Below, one piece after another: positions 50,774 to 59,553 of a DNA stretch of 64,000 bases (its first letter is position 1; the number at the start of each line of letters is the position of its first letter). Origin of the DNA: Ureibacillus composti (GTDB lineage: Bacteria; Bacillota; Bacilli; Bacillales_A; Planococcaceae); assembly GCA_030348875.1 (NCBI GenBank), contig JAUCEP010000002.1, positions 4,134,501-4,198,500 of the forward strand, read 5' to 3'. Below the pieces are notes generated by a model. That model was not told the DNA's origin. It saw only the letters and a program-made list of their open reading frames with translations, and searched no databases. Position numbers and translations under genes: made by a program.

Positions 50774-52600
50774 CTATTTATTTAAATGATATGGAACAGT
50801 AGCAACAACCACATTTCTTCTGAATAATAACGAAGAACGAATAAGTGTTCCTGAATGGTTGTGGAGTATATTATGCCAGCCCTTTTTTGGTATAAACTGA
50901 GGGATGATCACTGTAACTTGGTAGTTTGACTTTCTTGCTTTATATTCAACTCGATCGATAAATCTAGTAAGAGGATTAATAATACTTCTATATGGTGAAT
51001 GCAATGTCACAAGTTTTATCCCCGGTTGCCACTTGTTCCATTTGTCCTCAAAGTCCTCTTCGTTTTCGTAATCAAACGATACATACACTGCAATAATTCG
51101 ATTAGGCGAGAGCTCTTTAGCGTAATTTATAGAATTTTCTACAACTCTAGTAAAACCTGAAATGGGGACAATCACAACATTCCCATCTATTTTCTTTACT
51201 TCCTCATCTTCAATAATTCTAAGCTGGTCACTTACATCTTCATAATGTTTTTTCACTCGATAAAATAAAAATACAATTATAGGTAAGAACACGAAAACTG
51301 GCCATACGTGTAGAAGTTTGGTTAGGAAGAACATGAATGTAACAATTAAACTAATTAATGCACCAATAGTGTTTACTATTAATTTAGAAACCCATCCCTG
51401 TGGTTTCTCCCTTAGCCATTTTACAATCATCCCGGTTTGCGACAATGTAAATGGGATAAAAACACCCACTGCATAAAGTGGAATAAGGTGTTCTGTTTTT
51501 GCATGAAAGGCCAATATTAAAAGGATTGAAGCAACTCCTAGTATAATGATACCATTTGAGTATCCTAATCGATCCCCACGAGCAAGAAACATCCTAGGAA
51601 TATATTTATCTTTTGCAAGATTGACAGCAAGTAATGGGAAAGCAGAGTACCCAGTATTTGCCGCAAGGATTAGAATTAATGCCGTTGTTCCTTGAATAAG
51701 GAAGTACATAAAATTCCGTCCAAAGACCACTTCTGCAATTTGCGAAACAACTGTTACCTCTGCTTTTGGGATTATCCCATAATAGTAGGCTAAAAATACA
51801 ATCCCAGAAAATAATATTGTTAATAATCCACCCATCATCATTAAAGTTTTTGCAGCATTTTTGGGTGCAGGATTTTTAAAATTTGGGATTGCATTTGAAA
51901 TAGCTTCAACCCCTGTTAATGCAGAACATCCCGATGCAAATGCCTTTAATAATAAAAATAAACTAATTCCTGCTACCGGAGTACCTATTGATGCGTGAAG
52001 AGTAGAAGTTACTTCACCAGTTAATACATTGTAAATCCCTACTCCAATTAAAATGAGTAACGAGAAAACGAATAAGTATACCGGGTATGCTAAGATTGAT
52101 GCAGACTCTGTTACCCCTCTTAGATTTAAAATAGTTAACAAAACTACGAACACCACTGCGATTTCTACATTGTAATCATGTAATGTTGGAAAAGCGCTAG
52201 TAATAGCATCCGTACCAGCTGATACACTTACCGCAACCGTCAATATATAGTCAACTAAAAGTGAACCTCCAGCTATTAACCCAGCATTCACTCCTAAATT
52301 ACTTTTGGAAACAACATACGCTCCCCCACCATGAGGATAAGCATATATAATTTGCCGATAAGACATAATAAGCGCTCCTAGAAGGATTAAAACACCTACA
52401 GCAATAGGTAGCGAATACCAATAAGCAACTGCTCCAACTGTTGCTAATACAATGAGTATTTGTTCAGGACCATAAGCAACTGATGATAACGCATCAGATG
52501 AAAGAATAGCTAAGGCCTTTTTTTTATTAAGCTTTTGTTCACCTAAATCAGTAGTTTTTAGAGGTCTCCCAATAAAAAATCTTTTAATTGTCGTAATCAT
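50774..52600 (-). CDS. kimA: High-affinity potassium importer KimA
   Basis: 608-residue APC-superfamily potassium/proton symporter. It aligns with B. subtilis KimA (YdaO) from ALAILSSDALSSVAYG through SYRQIIYAYPHGGGAYVVSK, GSLLVDYILTVAVSVSAGTDAITSAFP and SGCSALTGVEAISNAIP to the cytosolic universal-stress-like tail (VVIVPISGFTRVV; VTLHSPYRSIINP; GWHNILHNHSG). In B. subtilis it is controlled by c-di-AMP both through the riboswitch and by direct binding. ATG 52600 has GGAGGATAAAA upstream and aligns with KimA; the frame is open 20 codons further, without a ribosome site. Confidence 0.97.
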   Translation of the reverse strand: MITTIKRFFIGRPLKTTDLGEQKLNKKKALAILSSDALSSVAYGPEQILIVLATVGAVAYWYSLPIAVGVLILLGALIMSYRQIIYAYPHGGGAYVVSKSNLGVNAGLIAGGSLLVDYILTVAVSVSAGTDAITSAFPTLHDYNVEIAVVFVVLLTILNLRGVTESASILAYPVYLFVFSLLILIGVGIYNVLTGEVTSTLHASIGTPVAGISLFLLLKAFASGCSALTGVEAISNAIPNFKNPAPKNAAKTLMMMGGLLTILFSGIVFLAYYYGIIPKAEVTVVSQIAEVVFGRNFMYFLIQGTTALILILAANTGYSAFPLLAVNLAKDKYIPRMFLARGDRLGYSNGIIILGVASILLILAFHAKTEHLIPLYAVGVFIPFTLSQTGMIVKWLREKPQGWVSKLIVNTIGALISLIVTFMFFLTKLLHVWPVFVFLPIIVFLFYRVKKHYEDVSDQLRIIEDEEVKKIDGNVVIVPISGFTRVVENSINYAKELSPNRIIAVYVSFDYENEEDFEDKWNKWQPGIKLVTLHSPYRSIINPLTRFIDRVEYKARKSNYQVTVIIPQFIPKKGWHNILHNHSGTLIRSSLLFRRNVVVATVPYHLNK

Positions 52601-52673
52601 TTTTATCCTCCATCTATTTGAGATCATGAAATAAAATTTTTCATTGCTTGCACTACCCAATTAGAATTAAGGA

Positions 52674-52717
52674 TAAAAAAACTGTCTACAAGCCATAGTT
52701 AAATAGACTTGTAGACA
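52674..52717 (-). terminator. Riboswitch-controlled terminator of the kimA leader
   Basis: 10-bp stem TGTCTACAAG/CTTGTAGACA with a 15-nt loop; seven Ts on the minus strand. Located between the riboswitch aptamer and the kimA ribosome site. Confidence 0.9.
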
Positions 52718-52758
52718 CATGATTTTTTGCGTCACAAGCTCCACCTTCCTTCTCATAT

Positions 52759-52884
52759 AACGCTTACGAGGTTAGCTGTCGGATTCGGGCCATTGAGTAG
52801 CCCTACCTTAAAAAGGATTCACCCCTAGGATAAAAATTTATCCAAGAAACGGGTCCCCCGCACCAATTGGTTTAAGCGATTTTA
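52759..52884 (-). promoter_or_regulatory. c-di-AMP riboswitch (ydaO/yuaA class)
   Basis: On the minus strand the conserved blocks run in order: ATCGCTTAA, GCGGGGGACCC, GGGGTGAATCC, AAGGTAGGG, CGAATCCGACAGCTAACCTCGTAAGCG. The closing stem pairs CGCTTA with TAAGCG. This is the ydaO aptamer, whose ligand is cyclic di-AMP and which switches the downstream gene off by termination. The gene downstream is kimA, as in B. subtilis. Confidence 0.95.
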
Positions 52885-52928
52885 GAAATTTGAAACTGTT
52901 TTAAACTATTCAGTTTGAAACTGTCATC

Positions 52929-52957
52929 ATATTACTCCTATGTTTTGAAAAAGTAAA
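52929..52957 (-). promoter_or_regulatory. Promoter of the kimA riboswitch transcript
   Basis: On the minus strand TTTACT and TAATAT are 17 bp apart; transcription would begin about 45 bp before the aptamer, in a stretch with CAGTTT/AAACTG repeats. Confidence 0.6.
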
Positions 52958-52998
52958 TATCTAGTTTTGTAAATTTCATCCCAGGTACTTAAATACAA

Positions 52999-53039
52999 AA
53001 AAAGTGGAGACCATTTTTAAAACGGTCTCCACCTTTTTT
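52999..53039 (-). terminator. Intrinsic terminator of the PNPOx-like gene
   Basis: GTGGAGACC/GGTCTCCAC extended by AAAAA and TTTTT on both sides; ends directly at the stop codon region of the flavin-binding protein. Confidence 0.92.
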
Positions 53040-53042
53040 GTT

Positions 53043-53543
53043 TTAATGACTAGTTGCGTCACTATATTTCCCAGTAATTTTTTCAATTTCCACTTCAAAC
53101 AACTCAGTTGCGGGAAGTGCTGGATATCCCTCTTTTTCAAATACCCAATTCGGATCACCATATTTTTTCCACAACTGGTCATAAAACCATTCTTTTTTCG
53201 GTACGTCTTCAATATGTTTAATTGTTCCGAATAAAACAACACTCGTATACCCTAAAGCTAAATGGCAGGCATGTTTTTTACCAGGAACCACTGCTCCCAT
53301 CTCGCATACTTCAATACTAACCTTTTGATTCTGCTTTACATTTGTCCAGAAATGACTTTCTCTTAAATTTCCAATATGTAAATATAATTTATTCCCTTCT
53401 TCATACACATAAACTAGTGGAATAACATATGGATACCCATCTTCGCCAACAGTCGCAACATGTGCTACTTTAGCCATTTTTAAAAAGTGATATGCTTCTT
53501 CCTCTGTAACTTCTCGTTTTCTATTATGAATTGTCCCTCTCAT
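53043..53543 (-). CDS. Pyridoxamine 5'-phosphate oxidase-like (NimA-type) flavoprotein
   Basis: 166-residue split-barrel protein expected to bind FMN or a related cofactor. It opens with REVTEEEAYHFLKMAKVAHVATVGEDGYPYVIPLVYVYE, the pattern of the NimA/PNPOx-like group. LYLHIGNLRESHFWTNVKQNQKVSIEVCE and HACHLALGYTSVVLFGTIKHIED follow. NimA relatives can reduce 5-nitroimidazoles. ATG 53543 has GGGAGAGAG upstream; the longer frame from 53585 has no site. No operon partner. Confidence 0.82.
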   Translation of the reverse strand: MRGTIHNRKREVTEEEAYHFLKMAKVAHVATVGEDGYPYVIPLVYVYEEGNKLYLHIGNLRESHFWTNVKQNQKVSIEVCEMGAVVPGKKHACHLALGYTSVVLFGTIKHIEDVPKKEWFYDQLWKKYGDPNWVFEKEGYPALPATELFEVEIEKITGKYSDATSH

Positions 53544-53726
53544 AATTACTCTCTCCCTTCCTTTAAATATATATTCTAAATACATCTTTATTTTTCCTAC
53601 TAAATATAAAATGTTTTTAATATAATAATTTAGCGCTATTCATTAAATCTTTAACTGCTCATATATTTCTAAAAAATCAATAGTATGATAAAATTATTGT
53701 CAAATAATCTAAGGGGGAACTGACCA

Positions 53727-53948
53727 ATGGCAAAAGCATTGAGAACAGGTAAAATTGCACCTGAACGTGTTGATGAAGCTCTTCAAGTTCGTGACCGTTT
53801 AATTATCGAATTATTAGTTAAAGTACTTGATGAAAAGTTAGTTATTGAGCGTCCAATTTTAAAAGAACGCCTAGCAAACCTAGTTGAGCTTTCTGATAAC
53901 GATGATGAGCTAAAAGAAACAATTCACGCTCTTATTAATCAGCTGTAA
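53727..53948 (+). CDS. Small hypothetical helical protein, 73 aa
   Basis: Not recognised. It is all-helical and charged, with heptad-like hydrophobics (LIIELLVKVLDEKLVIERPILKERLANLVEL) and an acidic SDNDDELKE turn. The unit has AAGGGGGAAC upstream of the ATG and a strong terminator after the stop, so it is a genuine small gene. No signal peptide or metal motif. Could be a dimeric regulatory or adaptor protein. Confidence 0.7.
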   Translation: MAKALRTGKIAPERVDEALQVRDRLIIELLVKVLDEKLVIERPILKERLANLVELSDNDDELKETIHALINQL

Positions 53949-53992
53949 TATTACAAACTCATTCAATTACTTTAAAGAGCAAAAGTTTCATA

Positions 53993-54023
53993 AAAGATGC
54001 ACAACTATTGTGCATCTTTTTTA
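53993..54023 (+). terminator. Intrinsic terminator of the 73-aa gene
   Basis: Perfect 12-bp stem AAAGATGCACAA/TTGTGCATCTTT with a 3-nt loop and T-run. Confidence 0.93.
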
Positions 54024-54124
54024 TTTTCCCTTCTTATCGCTAGATGACAAATAAATCGTATTGGTCAAACATAGATTTGTAAGAGGGCTGATTGTTCTTT
54101 AAATTTTTTCATGGTGGTGTGTGA

Positions 54125-54388
54125 TTGGAAACAGCGCTTATTTATATGATTTTATTGAGGTTTTTATCTGGAAGTATCGAAATTACTGCTGCTTCTCTTA
54201 TGCTCAAATTTAATGATTTAGAAAAGGCCTTTTATATTAATACTTTATTAGCTTTAGTCGGCCCTTGTATTTTACTTATAACAACAGGGATTGGGATATC
54301 GGGGCTAAGCGAAAAAATTTCCTTTGCTAAAATGATTTGTCTCTTTGGCGGAATCGTACTAATTTTAATTAGCCTCAAAATGAAGTAA
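54125..54388 (+). CDS. yqhV: YqhV-like small membrane protein (DUF2619)
   Basis: 87 residues with three hydrophobic segments. The block LLRFLSGSIEITAASLMLKFNDLEKAFYINTLLALVGPCILL closely follows B. subtilis YqhV. In B. subtilis yqhV sits upstream of the spoIIIA sporulation operon; here it stands alone. The start appears to be TTG 54125, preceded by GGTGGTGTGTGA. Function unknown. Confidence 0.8.
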   Translation: METALIYMILLRFLSGSIEITAASLMLKFNDLEKAFYINTLLALVGPCILLITTGIGISGLSEKISFAKMICLFGGIVLILISLKMK

Positions 54389-54503
54389 AAGACATACATA
54401 AATCATTTTTGTCTAAATAAATTTTACACTTAGAATCAACCTATCAATTACAATGATTTATAATGAATCTCAATTTTCAATAATCTGGAAGGGAGTCTAG
54501 ACT

Positions 54504-55055
54504 ATGAACATCGTTACCTTTATCGGTAGCTCAAGACCAAATGGTAATACGGAATATCTTACTGATTTACTACTTAAAGATATTGATCATCAAAAAATTT
54601 ACTTAAAGGATCTTTCTATAAAGCCAATAGAAGATTTAAGACACACTGAAGATGGTTTCCAATATGTAGATGATGATTACGATCAAATTATTGAAGCAAT
54701 TTTAGCAAGTGACGTACTTATATTTTCTACTCCAATTTACTGGTATAGTATGACTGGGTTAATGAAAAACATGATTGATCGGTTTAGTCAGGCTATCCGT
54801 GATGAACGCTATCCATTATTTAAAGAACATCTAAAAACAGTAAAAACGATTGTTGTTGCAGTAGGTGGCGATGACCCACGAATAAAAGGGTTGCCCCTCA
54901 TCCAACAATTCCGCTACACATTTGATTTTTTAAATATGCCTTTAACTAATTATATTATCGGAAAAGCAAGTAGGCCCGGGCAAATCCAAAATGATGATAT
55001 TGCCTTAACCCAAGCAAAATTGTTAAATGATTTACTCAAAAATAAGACATTTTAA
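54504..55055 (+). CDS. ywqN: NAD(P)H-dependent FMN reductase/flavodoxin-fold protein (YwqN-like)
   Basis: 183 residues with a flavodoxin-like fold. FMN phosphate loop GSSRPNGNTEYL near residue 8, the isoalloxazine loop TPIYWYSMTGLMKNMIDRF near residue 76, and VAVGGDDPR at the third site. These enzymes reduce flavin, quinones or azo/nitro compounds in the cytosol. Close in layout to B. subtilis YwqN. GGAAGGGAGT precedes the ATG; followed by a strong terminator. Confidence 0.9.
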   Translation: MNIVTFIGSSRPNGNTEYLTDLLLKDIDHQKIYLKDLSIKPIEDLRHTEDGFQYVDDDYDQIIEAILASDVLIFSTPIYWYSMTGLMKNMIDRFSQAIRDERYPLFKEHLKTVKTIVVAVGGDDPRIKGLPLIQQFRYTFDFLNMPLTNYIIGKASRPGQIQNDDIALTQAKLLNDLLKNKTF

Positions 55056-55066
55056 ATTCCAAATTA

Positions 55067-55106
55067 AAAAGGTGAAACAAACAGATTAGTTTGTTTCACC
55101 TTTTTT
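55067..55106. terminator. Bidirectional terminator between ywqN-like and corA genes
   Basis: Perfect 12-bp stem GGTGAAACAAAC/GTTTGTTTCACC with A- and T-runs. Confidence 0.93.
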
Positions 55107-55181
55107 GTGTACTGTTCTTTCCCCTAATAGTGATAATTGCCTCTATAGGTGAAACAGCACCCTCTTTATATTTCTAGGCTG

Positions 55182-56144
55182 TTACTTAAACCAACCTTTC
55201 CGCTTAAAGTATAGCAACATAAATAATGCGATTAGTGACATTGCCCCTAGAGAGATAAAGTAGCCGTGCTCCCATTGTAACTCTGGTATGTTTTTAAAAT
55301 TCATCCCATAAATACCAGCAATAAATGTTAAAGGCGCAAAAATAGAAGTAGTGATGGTTAAAAGTTTCATAACGTTATTCGTCTGATGAGAATTCATGGA
55401 AAGATAACTGTCTCTTATATCTGCTGTTACTTCTCGATTAGTCATAACCATATCCGAAAGCTTTAATAAATGGTCATAAATATCCGAAAAGTATTCCCTT
55501 CTCTTCTCAATGCCATTTAAATTTAGATGATGAGAATTTAACATTCGATACAATAAGTCTCTCATTGGGTTTACCGTATGTAAGAGCTTTAATAAACGGT
55601 TTCTCGTCTCAAATAGCTCATTCATAAGCTGATTCATTGATTGATCGTCTGTATTTTCAATCATTTTTTGGAGTTCATCCTCAATTTTATAAATCAATGG
55701 AAAATAGTTATCGACTATTTTGTCTAAAACTTCATAAAACACATAATATGGGTCCCACTTTTCAAGCGTTTCCTGCCCTAATAGTTGACTCCAAACTTTT
55801 GTGACCTCCATAGAAGGTATTTTATGAAAGGTTACAATACAATTTTCACCAACAAAAAAGTTTAATTGATCTCGGATGATTTTCCCATCATTTTCTTCTA
55901 CGATATGGGTTACGAAAAAGGAGTAATTTTTATAATAATCTAATTTAGGACGTTGGGTTTCTTGAATACAATCTTCAATTGCTAACGGATGGAAATGGAA
56001 AATGTCTGATAATCGTTGGATTTCCTCCTCTGTTGGTTCACTAAAGTCAACCCAAATCCATTTATATTCGGTGAAATCTGCATTTGTAATGGAAATATTT
56101 TTTTCGAGGTGATTTTCAGTCGTAATTGCTACAAAGTTAATCAT
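55182..56144 (-). CDS. corA: CorA family magnesium/divalent cation channel
   Basis: 320 residues. A large cytosolic alpha-beta domain (residues 1-255), including the family block FHFHPLAIEDCIQETQRPKLDYY, is followed by two C-terminal helices. The selectivity motif YGMNF at the first helix end and a positively charged tail (YFKRKGWFK) are intact. Forms a pentameric gated Mg2+ channel. Resembles B. subtilis YfjQ. ATG has AGAGAGGTATAAA upstream on the minus strand. Confidence 0.95.
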   Translation of the reverse strand: MINFVAITTENHLEKNISITNADFTEYKWIWVDFSEPTEEEIQRLSDIFHFHPLAIEDCIQETQRPKLDYYKNYSFFVTHIVEENDGKIIRDQLNFFVGENCIVTFHKIPSMEVTKVWSQLLGQETLEKWDPYYVFYEVLDKIVDNYFPLIYKIEDELQKMIENTDDQSMNQLMNELFETRNRLLKLLHTVNPMRDLLYRMLNSHHLNLNGIEKRREYFSDIYDHLLKLSDMVMTNREVTADIRDSYLSMNSHQTNNVMKLLTITTSIFAPLTFIAGIYGMNFKNIPELQWEHGYFISLGAMSLIALFMLLYFKRKGWFK

Positions 56145-56464
56145 TTTTATACCTCTCTACAATCTATTTGAAAACTAACGGATCAAAAAAGAATAACTAT
56201 TCACTACTACATGCCGCTTTTTTACTTGAATTAATAGCACCCTCGATTACAACATTTTTTTACAAAAAATAACACTGAGGTTTTATATAGTCTATTGCTT
56301 TTAGTTATAAGTTTTATCAAATCTTAAGCTTTTTAAGCGTTTCAGTTGAGAATTAACTTTTTATGAATAAGTTTTTTATTTTAACTTTTCACTTCTTTAG
56401 AATAAAAATCTCATCTCATCAAATACTTTCTTTTGTGGACAGACAATTGAAAGGTGGTTCTCGT
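56145..56464. other. Intergenic region between divergent corA and manganese catalase genes
   Basis: 320 bp with no supportable gene. It should hold two divergent promoters. I looked for a sigma-B box (GTTT-N-GGG) and PerR dyad but found no convincing match. Confidence 0.4.
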
Positions 56465-57319
56465 ATGTATTTTTATAAAGAAGATTTAATAAATATTATT
56501 GTCCCAGATAAGCCAGACCCTGCAGCTGCGAAGGTATTACAAGAAGCTTTAGGTGGTCGTTTTGGTGAAATGCGTACGATGATGCAGTTTTCTTTCCAAT
56601 CTGCTAATTTCCGTGGAAAGGAAAAGCAATATAGAGACTTAATACGTGGGATTTTTTTAGAAGAGATCAGTCACGTTGAACTTGTACAAACAACAATTAA
56701 CCAATTATTGAATGGCTCAGGAGAACCGGGAGTCGGAAGTGCAGGAATAGATGATGCACCACTTGATGAAGCAATAAAGCATGCTAATCCACATCACTTT
56801 ATTATGGGGGCTCAAGCCTCGTTACCGGTAGATGCAGCCGGGAATCCTTGGATGGGGAATTATGTTTATAGTCACGGGAATTTAGTAGCAGATCTTCTTG
56901 ATAATCTTGTTCTTGAATCAACTGGTGTACTACAAAAAACACGTATATACGAAATGAGTTCTAATAAAACATTTAGGGAAACTCTTGCTTTCTTAATTGT
57001 TCGAGATAATGCCCATCAAAATGCATTTGCAAAAGCATTAGAAACACTAGGTGTAGACTGGGGAAAAATACTCCCAATTCCGAACTATGATATTAACAAA
57101 TATCCTGAGTGTCAAAAGTATATCGATATGGGCTTTCATAATGCATTCTTCAACTTCCGCTTAGATGAACATCGAGTAGGTGAAATATTTAAGGGAGTAA
57201 CCCCAAGTCGTAATAATGGTGAGCTACGAGTGACTGATCCACCAACACCTTACCCTGTTCCAGAATTGCCTGAAATGCCTAATGAACATAGCCCAGGGTT
57301 AAAAGATTTAAATAACTAA
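56465..57319 (+). CDS. ydbD: Manganese (non-heme) catalase, YdbD-like
   Basis: 284-residue four-helix dimanganese catalase that dismutates hydrogen peroxide. Metal-ligand segments are visible: EALGGRFGEMRTMMQFSFQS (Glu), FLEEISHVELVQTT (ExxH) and, in the second helix pair, DLLDNLVLESTGVLQKTRIYEMSSN (Glu) and IVRDNAHQNAFAKALE (His). The tail is Pro-rich (PPTPYPVPELPEMPNE). ATG 56465 lies after AAAGGTGG; the upstream frame (56363) has no ribosome site. In B. subtilis ydbD is a general-stress gene. Confidence 0.93.
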   Translation: MYFYKEDLINIIVPDKPDPAAAKVLQEALGGRFGEMRTMMQFSFQSANFRGKEKQYRDLIRGIFLEEISHVELVQTTINQLLNGSGEPGVGSAGIDDAPLDEAIKHANPHHFIMGAQASLPVDAAGNPWMGNYVYSHGNLVADLLDNLVLESTGVLQKTRIYEMSSNKTFRETLAFLIVRDNAHQNAFAKALETLGVDWGKILPIPNYDINKYPECQKYIDMGFHNAFFNFRLDEHRVGEIFKGVTPSRNNGELRVTDPPTPYPVPELPEMPNEHSPGLKDLNN

Positions 57320-57326
57320 CAAAACA

Positions 57327-57360
57327 GGCCAGTCTCTTTAAATTGAGACTGGCCTTCATT
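57327..57360. terminator. Intrinsic terminator after the manganese catalase gene
   Basis: Perfect 10-bp stem GGCCAGTCTC/GAGACTGGCC with an 8-nt loop, followed by TTCATTATTT. Confidence 0.82.
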
Positions 57361-57409
57361 ATTTAAGGTCTTTGAACAGAATTTAATGAATATGCACACT
57401 CACATGTAA

Positions 57410-57850
57410 TTACTTTTTATTATATAAGTACAATGCGGCGAATAATAACACAATAGCGATTGCCTTTTGTTTATCAAATGGAAAGCGGTTGCCTCCAAAA
57501 AAGCCAAAGTGATCAATCACTGCACCCAAAATAATTTGCCCTGCAATGACGGCAATTAAAGCAGCCGAAACTCCAATTTTAGGAACTACAAACACCATGA
57601 CAAGGACATAGAATGCGCCTAGTAAACCACCTGTTAATTGCCACTTCGGAACACTTGAAATCGCTGAAATATTACCATTGCCGAAGAATAGTAAACACAA
57701 TAACAATGCGAGTGTACCAATGCTAAAACTAATAAATGAACCTTCAAGCACACCAACTTTCTTGCCTAAACCACCATTTACTTGTCCTTGTACTGCCATG
57801 ACCATTCCCGCTACTACAGCTAGTAGTGGAAGCATTATTTTTAATATCAT
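57410..57850 (-). CDS. DMT family protein YdcZ-like (DUF606)
   Basis: 146 residues, five hydrophobic segments. The DUF606 pattern is clear: AVQGQVNGGLGKKVGVLEGSFISFSIGTLALLL, then WQLTGGLLGAFYVLVMVFVVPKIGVSAALIAVIAGQIILGAVIDHFGFFG and an ending KKAIAIVLLFAALYLYNKK-like tail. Half-sized member of the drug/metabolite transporter superfamily, probably acting as a dimer. ATG 57850 follows GGAGGAATTT. Substrate unknown. Confidence 0.88.
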   Translation of the reverse strand: MILKIMLPLLAVVAGMVMAVQGQVNGGLGKKVGVLEGSFISFSIGTLALLLCLLFFGNGNISAISSVPKWQLTGGLLGAFYVLVMVFVVPKIGVSAALIAVIAGQIILGAVIDHFGFFGGNRFPFDKQKAIAIVLLFAALYLYNKK

Positions 57851-57954
57851 AAATTCCTCCAAAGGTGAAAATTGTAATCTATTTTATTAATATATCTTAT
57901 TTTTAAGAGAGATATAGAGTAGAAATATATATAATTTACCAAATCACTTCAATA

Positions 57955-58929
57955 CTACTTACTAATCCGGGTTTCCTGTGTTTGAACGTGTTCAAATTTG
58001 TCTCGATACTTTTCTATTATTCTACTAAATTGAGATGCCAATACTTGTTGGAAAAGCATGCAAAATACGACTGGCATTACTACCTTTGAAGGAAAATACG
58101 TCGTCGCAACAACCACACCTGTTGCAATATTCCGCATCCCACCTGTAAATACAACAGAGGTAATAATACTGGCATCTTTCCAAAGAAACTGTCCAATGAT
58201 TAAACAAAACGCATAACCACTAATTGAAATGAATAACACAACGAAAATGATTGCAACTAGCTCCCATGAAATGTTTTTAATATATGGAGCAATCACACTA
58301 CTATTGATCATTACGATTAAGAACAAACTTAATTTCTGAAAAGGGGCGAGTTTTTTGCCAAGGGTTTTATCAATCTTCCCCTTCGTCCATTCATTTAAAA
58401 TTAGGCCAACAATTGAAGGTAAGACGATCATCCATAGCATATCAACCATAATAGATAGGGTATCAATTTCAATTGCCTTTCCTACAGTAATATAAACAAT
58501 CGCAGGCATAATAATCGGGGACAGCAAAGTATCTATAAGAATGATGGATAAACAAAGAGCAAGATTCCCGCGACATATACTTACCCATATAAAACTTGTT
58601 ACTCCTGTTGGTACGGCTACAGATAAAACAAAACCTATTGTCAATAAGTGATCATCAAATAAAATAGTTGATACAAAATACGCCCAAACAGGCATCACGA
58701 TATGTAAGAACGCAATAGTAACTAAAATAACAATAGGAAATTTCGTAAAACTTTTTAGCCCTTCGAAGTTCATACTCAAACTACCAGCAAACGTCATAAA
58801 TGCAAAAAGTAAAGGTACTAAAAATAATAAGTGCGCCCCCATATCCTCTAGCAACACACCAATTACTAAACTAATTGGTGTTAAAATTGGCATCCATTTT
58901 TGTAGCCGTTTATTTAAACTATCTAGCAT
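57955..58929 (-). CDS. Bile acid:sodium symporter family transporter (SBF, YocS-like)
   Basis: 324 residues, nine to ten hydrophobic segments. SBF landmarks are FAFMTFAGSLSMNFEGLK, AVPTGVTSFIWVSICRGNLALCLSIILIDTLLSPIIMP and the late FTGGMRNIATGVVVATTYFP with the crossover region. Bacterial members move organic anions (pantoate in one characterised case, bile acids in others) with sodium. Substrate not assignable. AGAGGAAATTTCC precedes the ATG. Single gene. Confidence 0.9.
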   Translation of the reverse strand: MLDSLNKRLQKWMPILTPISLVIGVLLEDMGAHLLFLVPLLFAFMTFAGSLSMNFEGLKSFTKFPIVILVTIAFLHIVMPVWAYFVSTILFDDHLLTIGFVLSVAVPTGVTSFIWVSICRGNLALCLSIILIDTLLSPIIMPAIVYITVGKAIEIDTLSIMVDMLWMIVLPSIVGLILNEWTKGKIDKTLGKKLAPFQKLSLFLIVMINSSVIAPYIKNISWELVAIIFVVLFISISGYAFCLIIGQFLWKDASIITSVVFTGGMRNIATGVVVATTYFPSKVVMPVVFCMLFQQVLASQFSRIIEKYRDKFEHVQTQETRISK

Positions 58930-59036
58930 GGAAATTTCCTCTTTCTGTCATAATAGAATCGATATCAATACTATACACCAATTAAAGGAATTATTAGTGG
59001 AGTTTTTTAATTAAGAGCTCCGTTTATAACAAAAAA

Positions 59037-59070
59037 CGATTGAAAGGGAGTAAAAATTCTCTTTCAATCG
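59037..59070 (-). terminator. Intrinsic terminator of the amino acid ABC-OsmC operon
   Basis: CGATTGAAAG/CTTTCAATCG stem with a short bulged inner part and A-run on the left. Confidence 0.85.
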
Positions 59071-59077
59071 CTTACTT

Positions 59078-59506
59078 TTATATTTTGTCTGGAGTGATTT
59101 CTTCACCGTTTAAGATTAACTTATAAGTTATAGTTGCTTTTAACGATGCGGAAACAGCACAATATTTCTCTTCACCTAAGTTAATTGCGCGCCATACTTT
59201 TTTAGGAGTTATATTGCCATCTACCGTGAATGTTAGTGTTGCCGCTGTAAAGGCAGTTGGCATTTCTTCGCGACGTTCACCATCTACTGTTATTTCTATG
59301 TTTTCAATATCATCTAAGTGCGGTTTTAATATCATCGTCACATCAATCCCTATACACCCTGCTAGTGCTGCTAGTAGCATTTCTGTTGGTGTTGCGGCAT
59401 TACCTTCTCCGCCGTAGTTAGCTGTTGCATCCATCAACATTGGATGCCCAGTAGGTCCAACAGCTTCAAAAGCACGGCCACCTTGCCATTTTGCTTTAAT
59501 TTGCAT
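59078..59506 (-). CDS. OsmC family peroxide/thiol-reactive protein
   Basis: 142 residues, OsmC/Ohr fold. The two reactive cysteines are present: LLAALAGCIGIDVTMIL near residue 51 and EEKYCAVSASLKATI near residue 116. YhfA-like proteins of this family reduce organic hydroperoxides or act on thiols. It lies 48 bp after the ABC transporter ATPase and before the shared terminator, so it is probably co-transcribed. This suggests a sulfur or oxidative-stress context for that transporter (inference). Confidence 0.9.
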   Translation of the reverse strand: MQIKAKWQGGRAFEAVGPTGHPMLMDATANYGGEGNAATPTEMLLAALAGCIGIDVTMILKPHLDDIENIEITVDGERREEMPTAFTAATLTFTVDGNITPKKVWRAINLGEEKYCAVSASLKATITYKLILNGEEITPDKI

Positions 59507-59553
59507 ATCGTTTCAATTCCCTTCTTCTTTTCAATTCGCTCATAAACGTAAAA

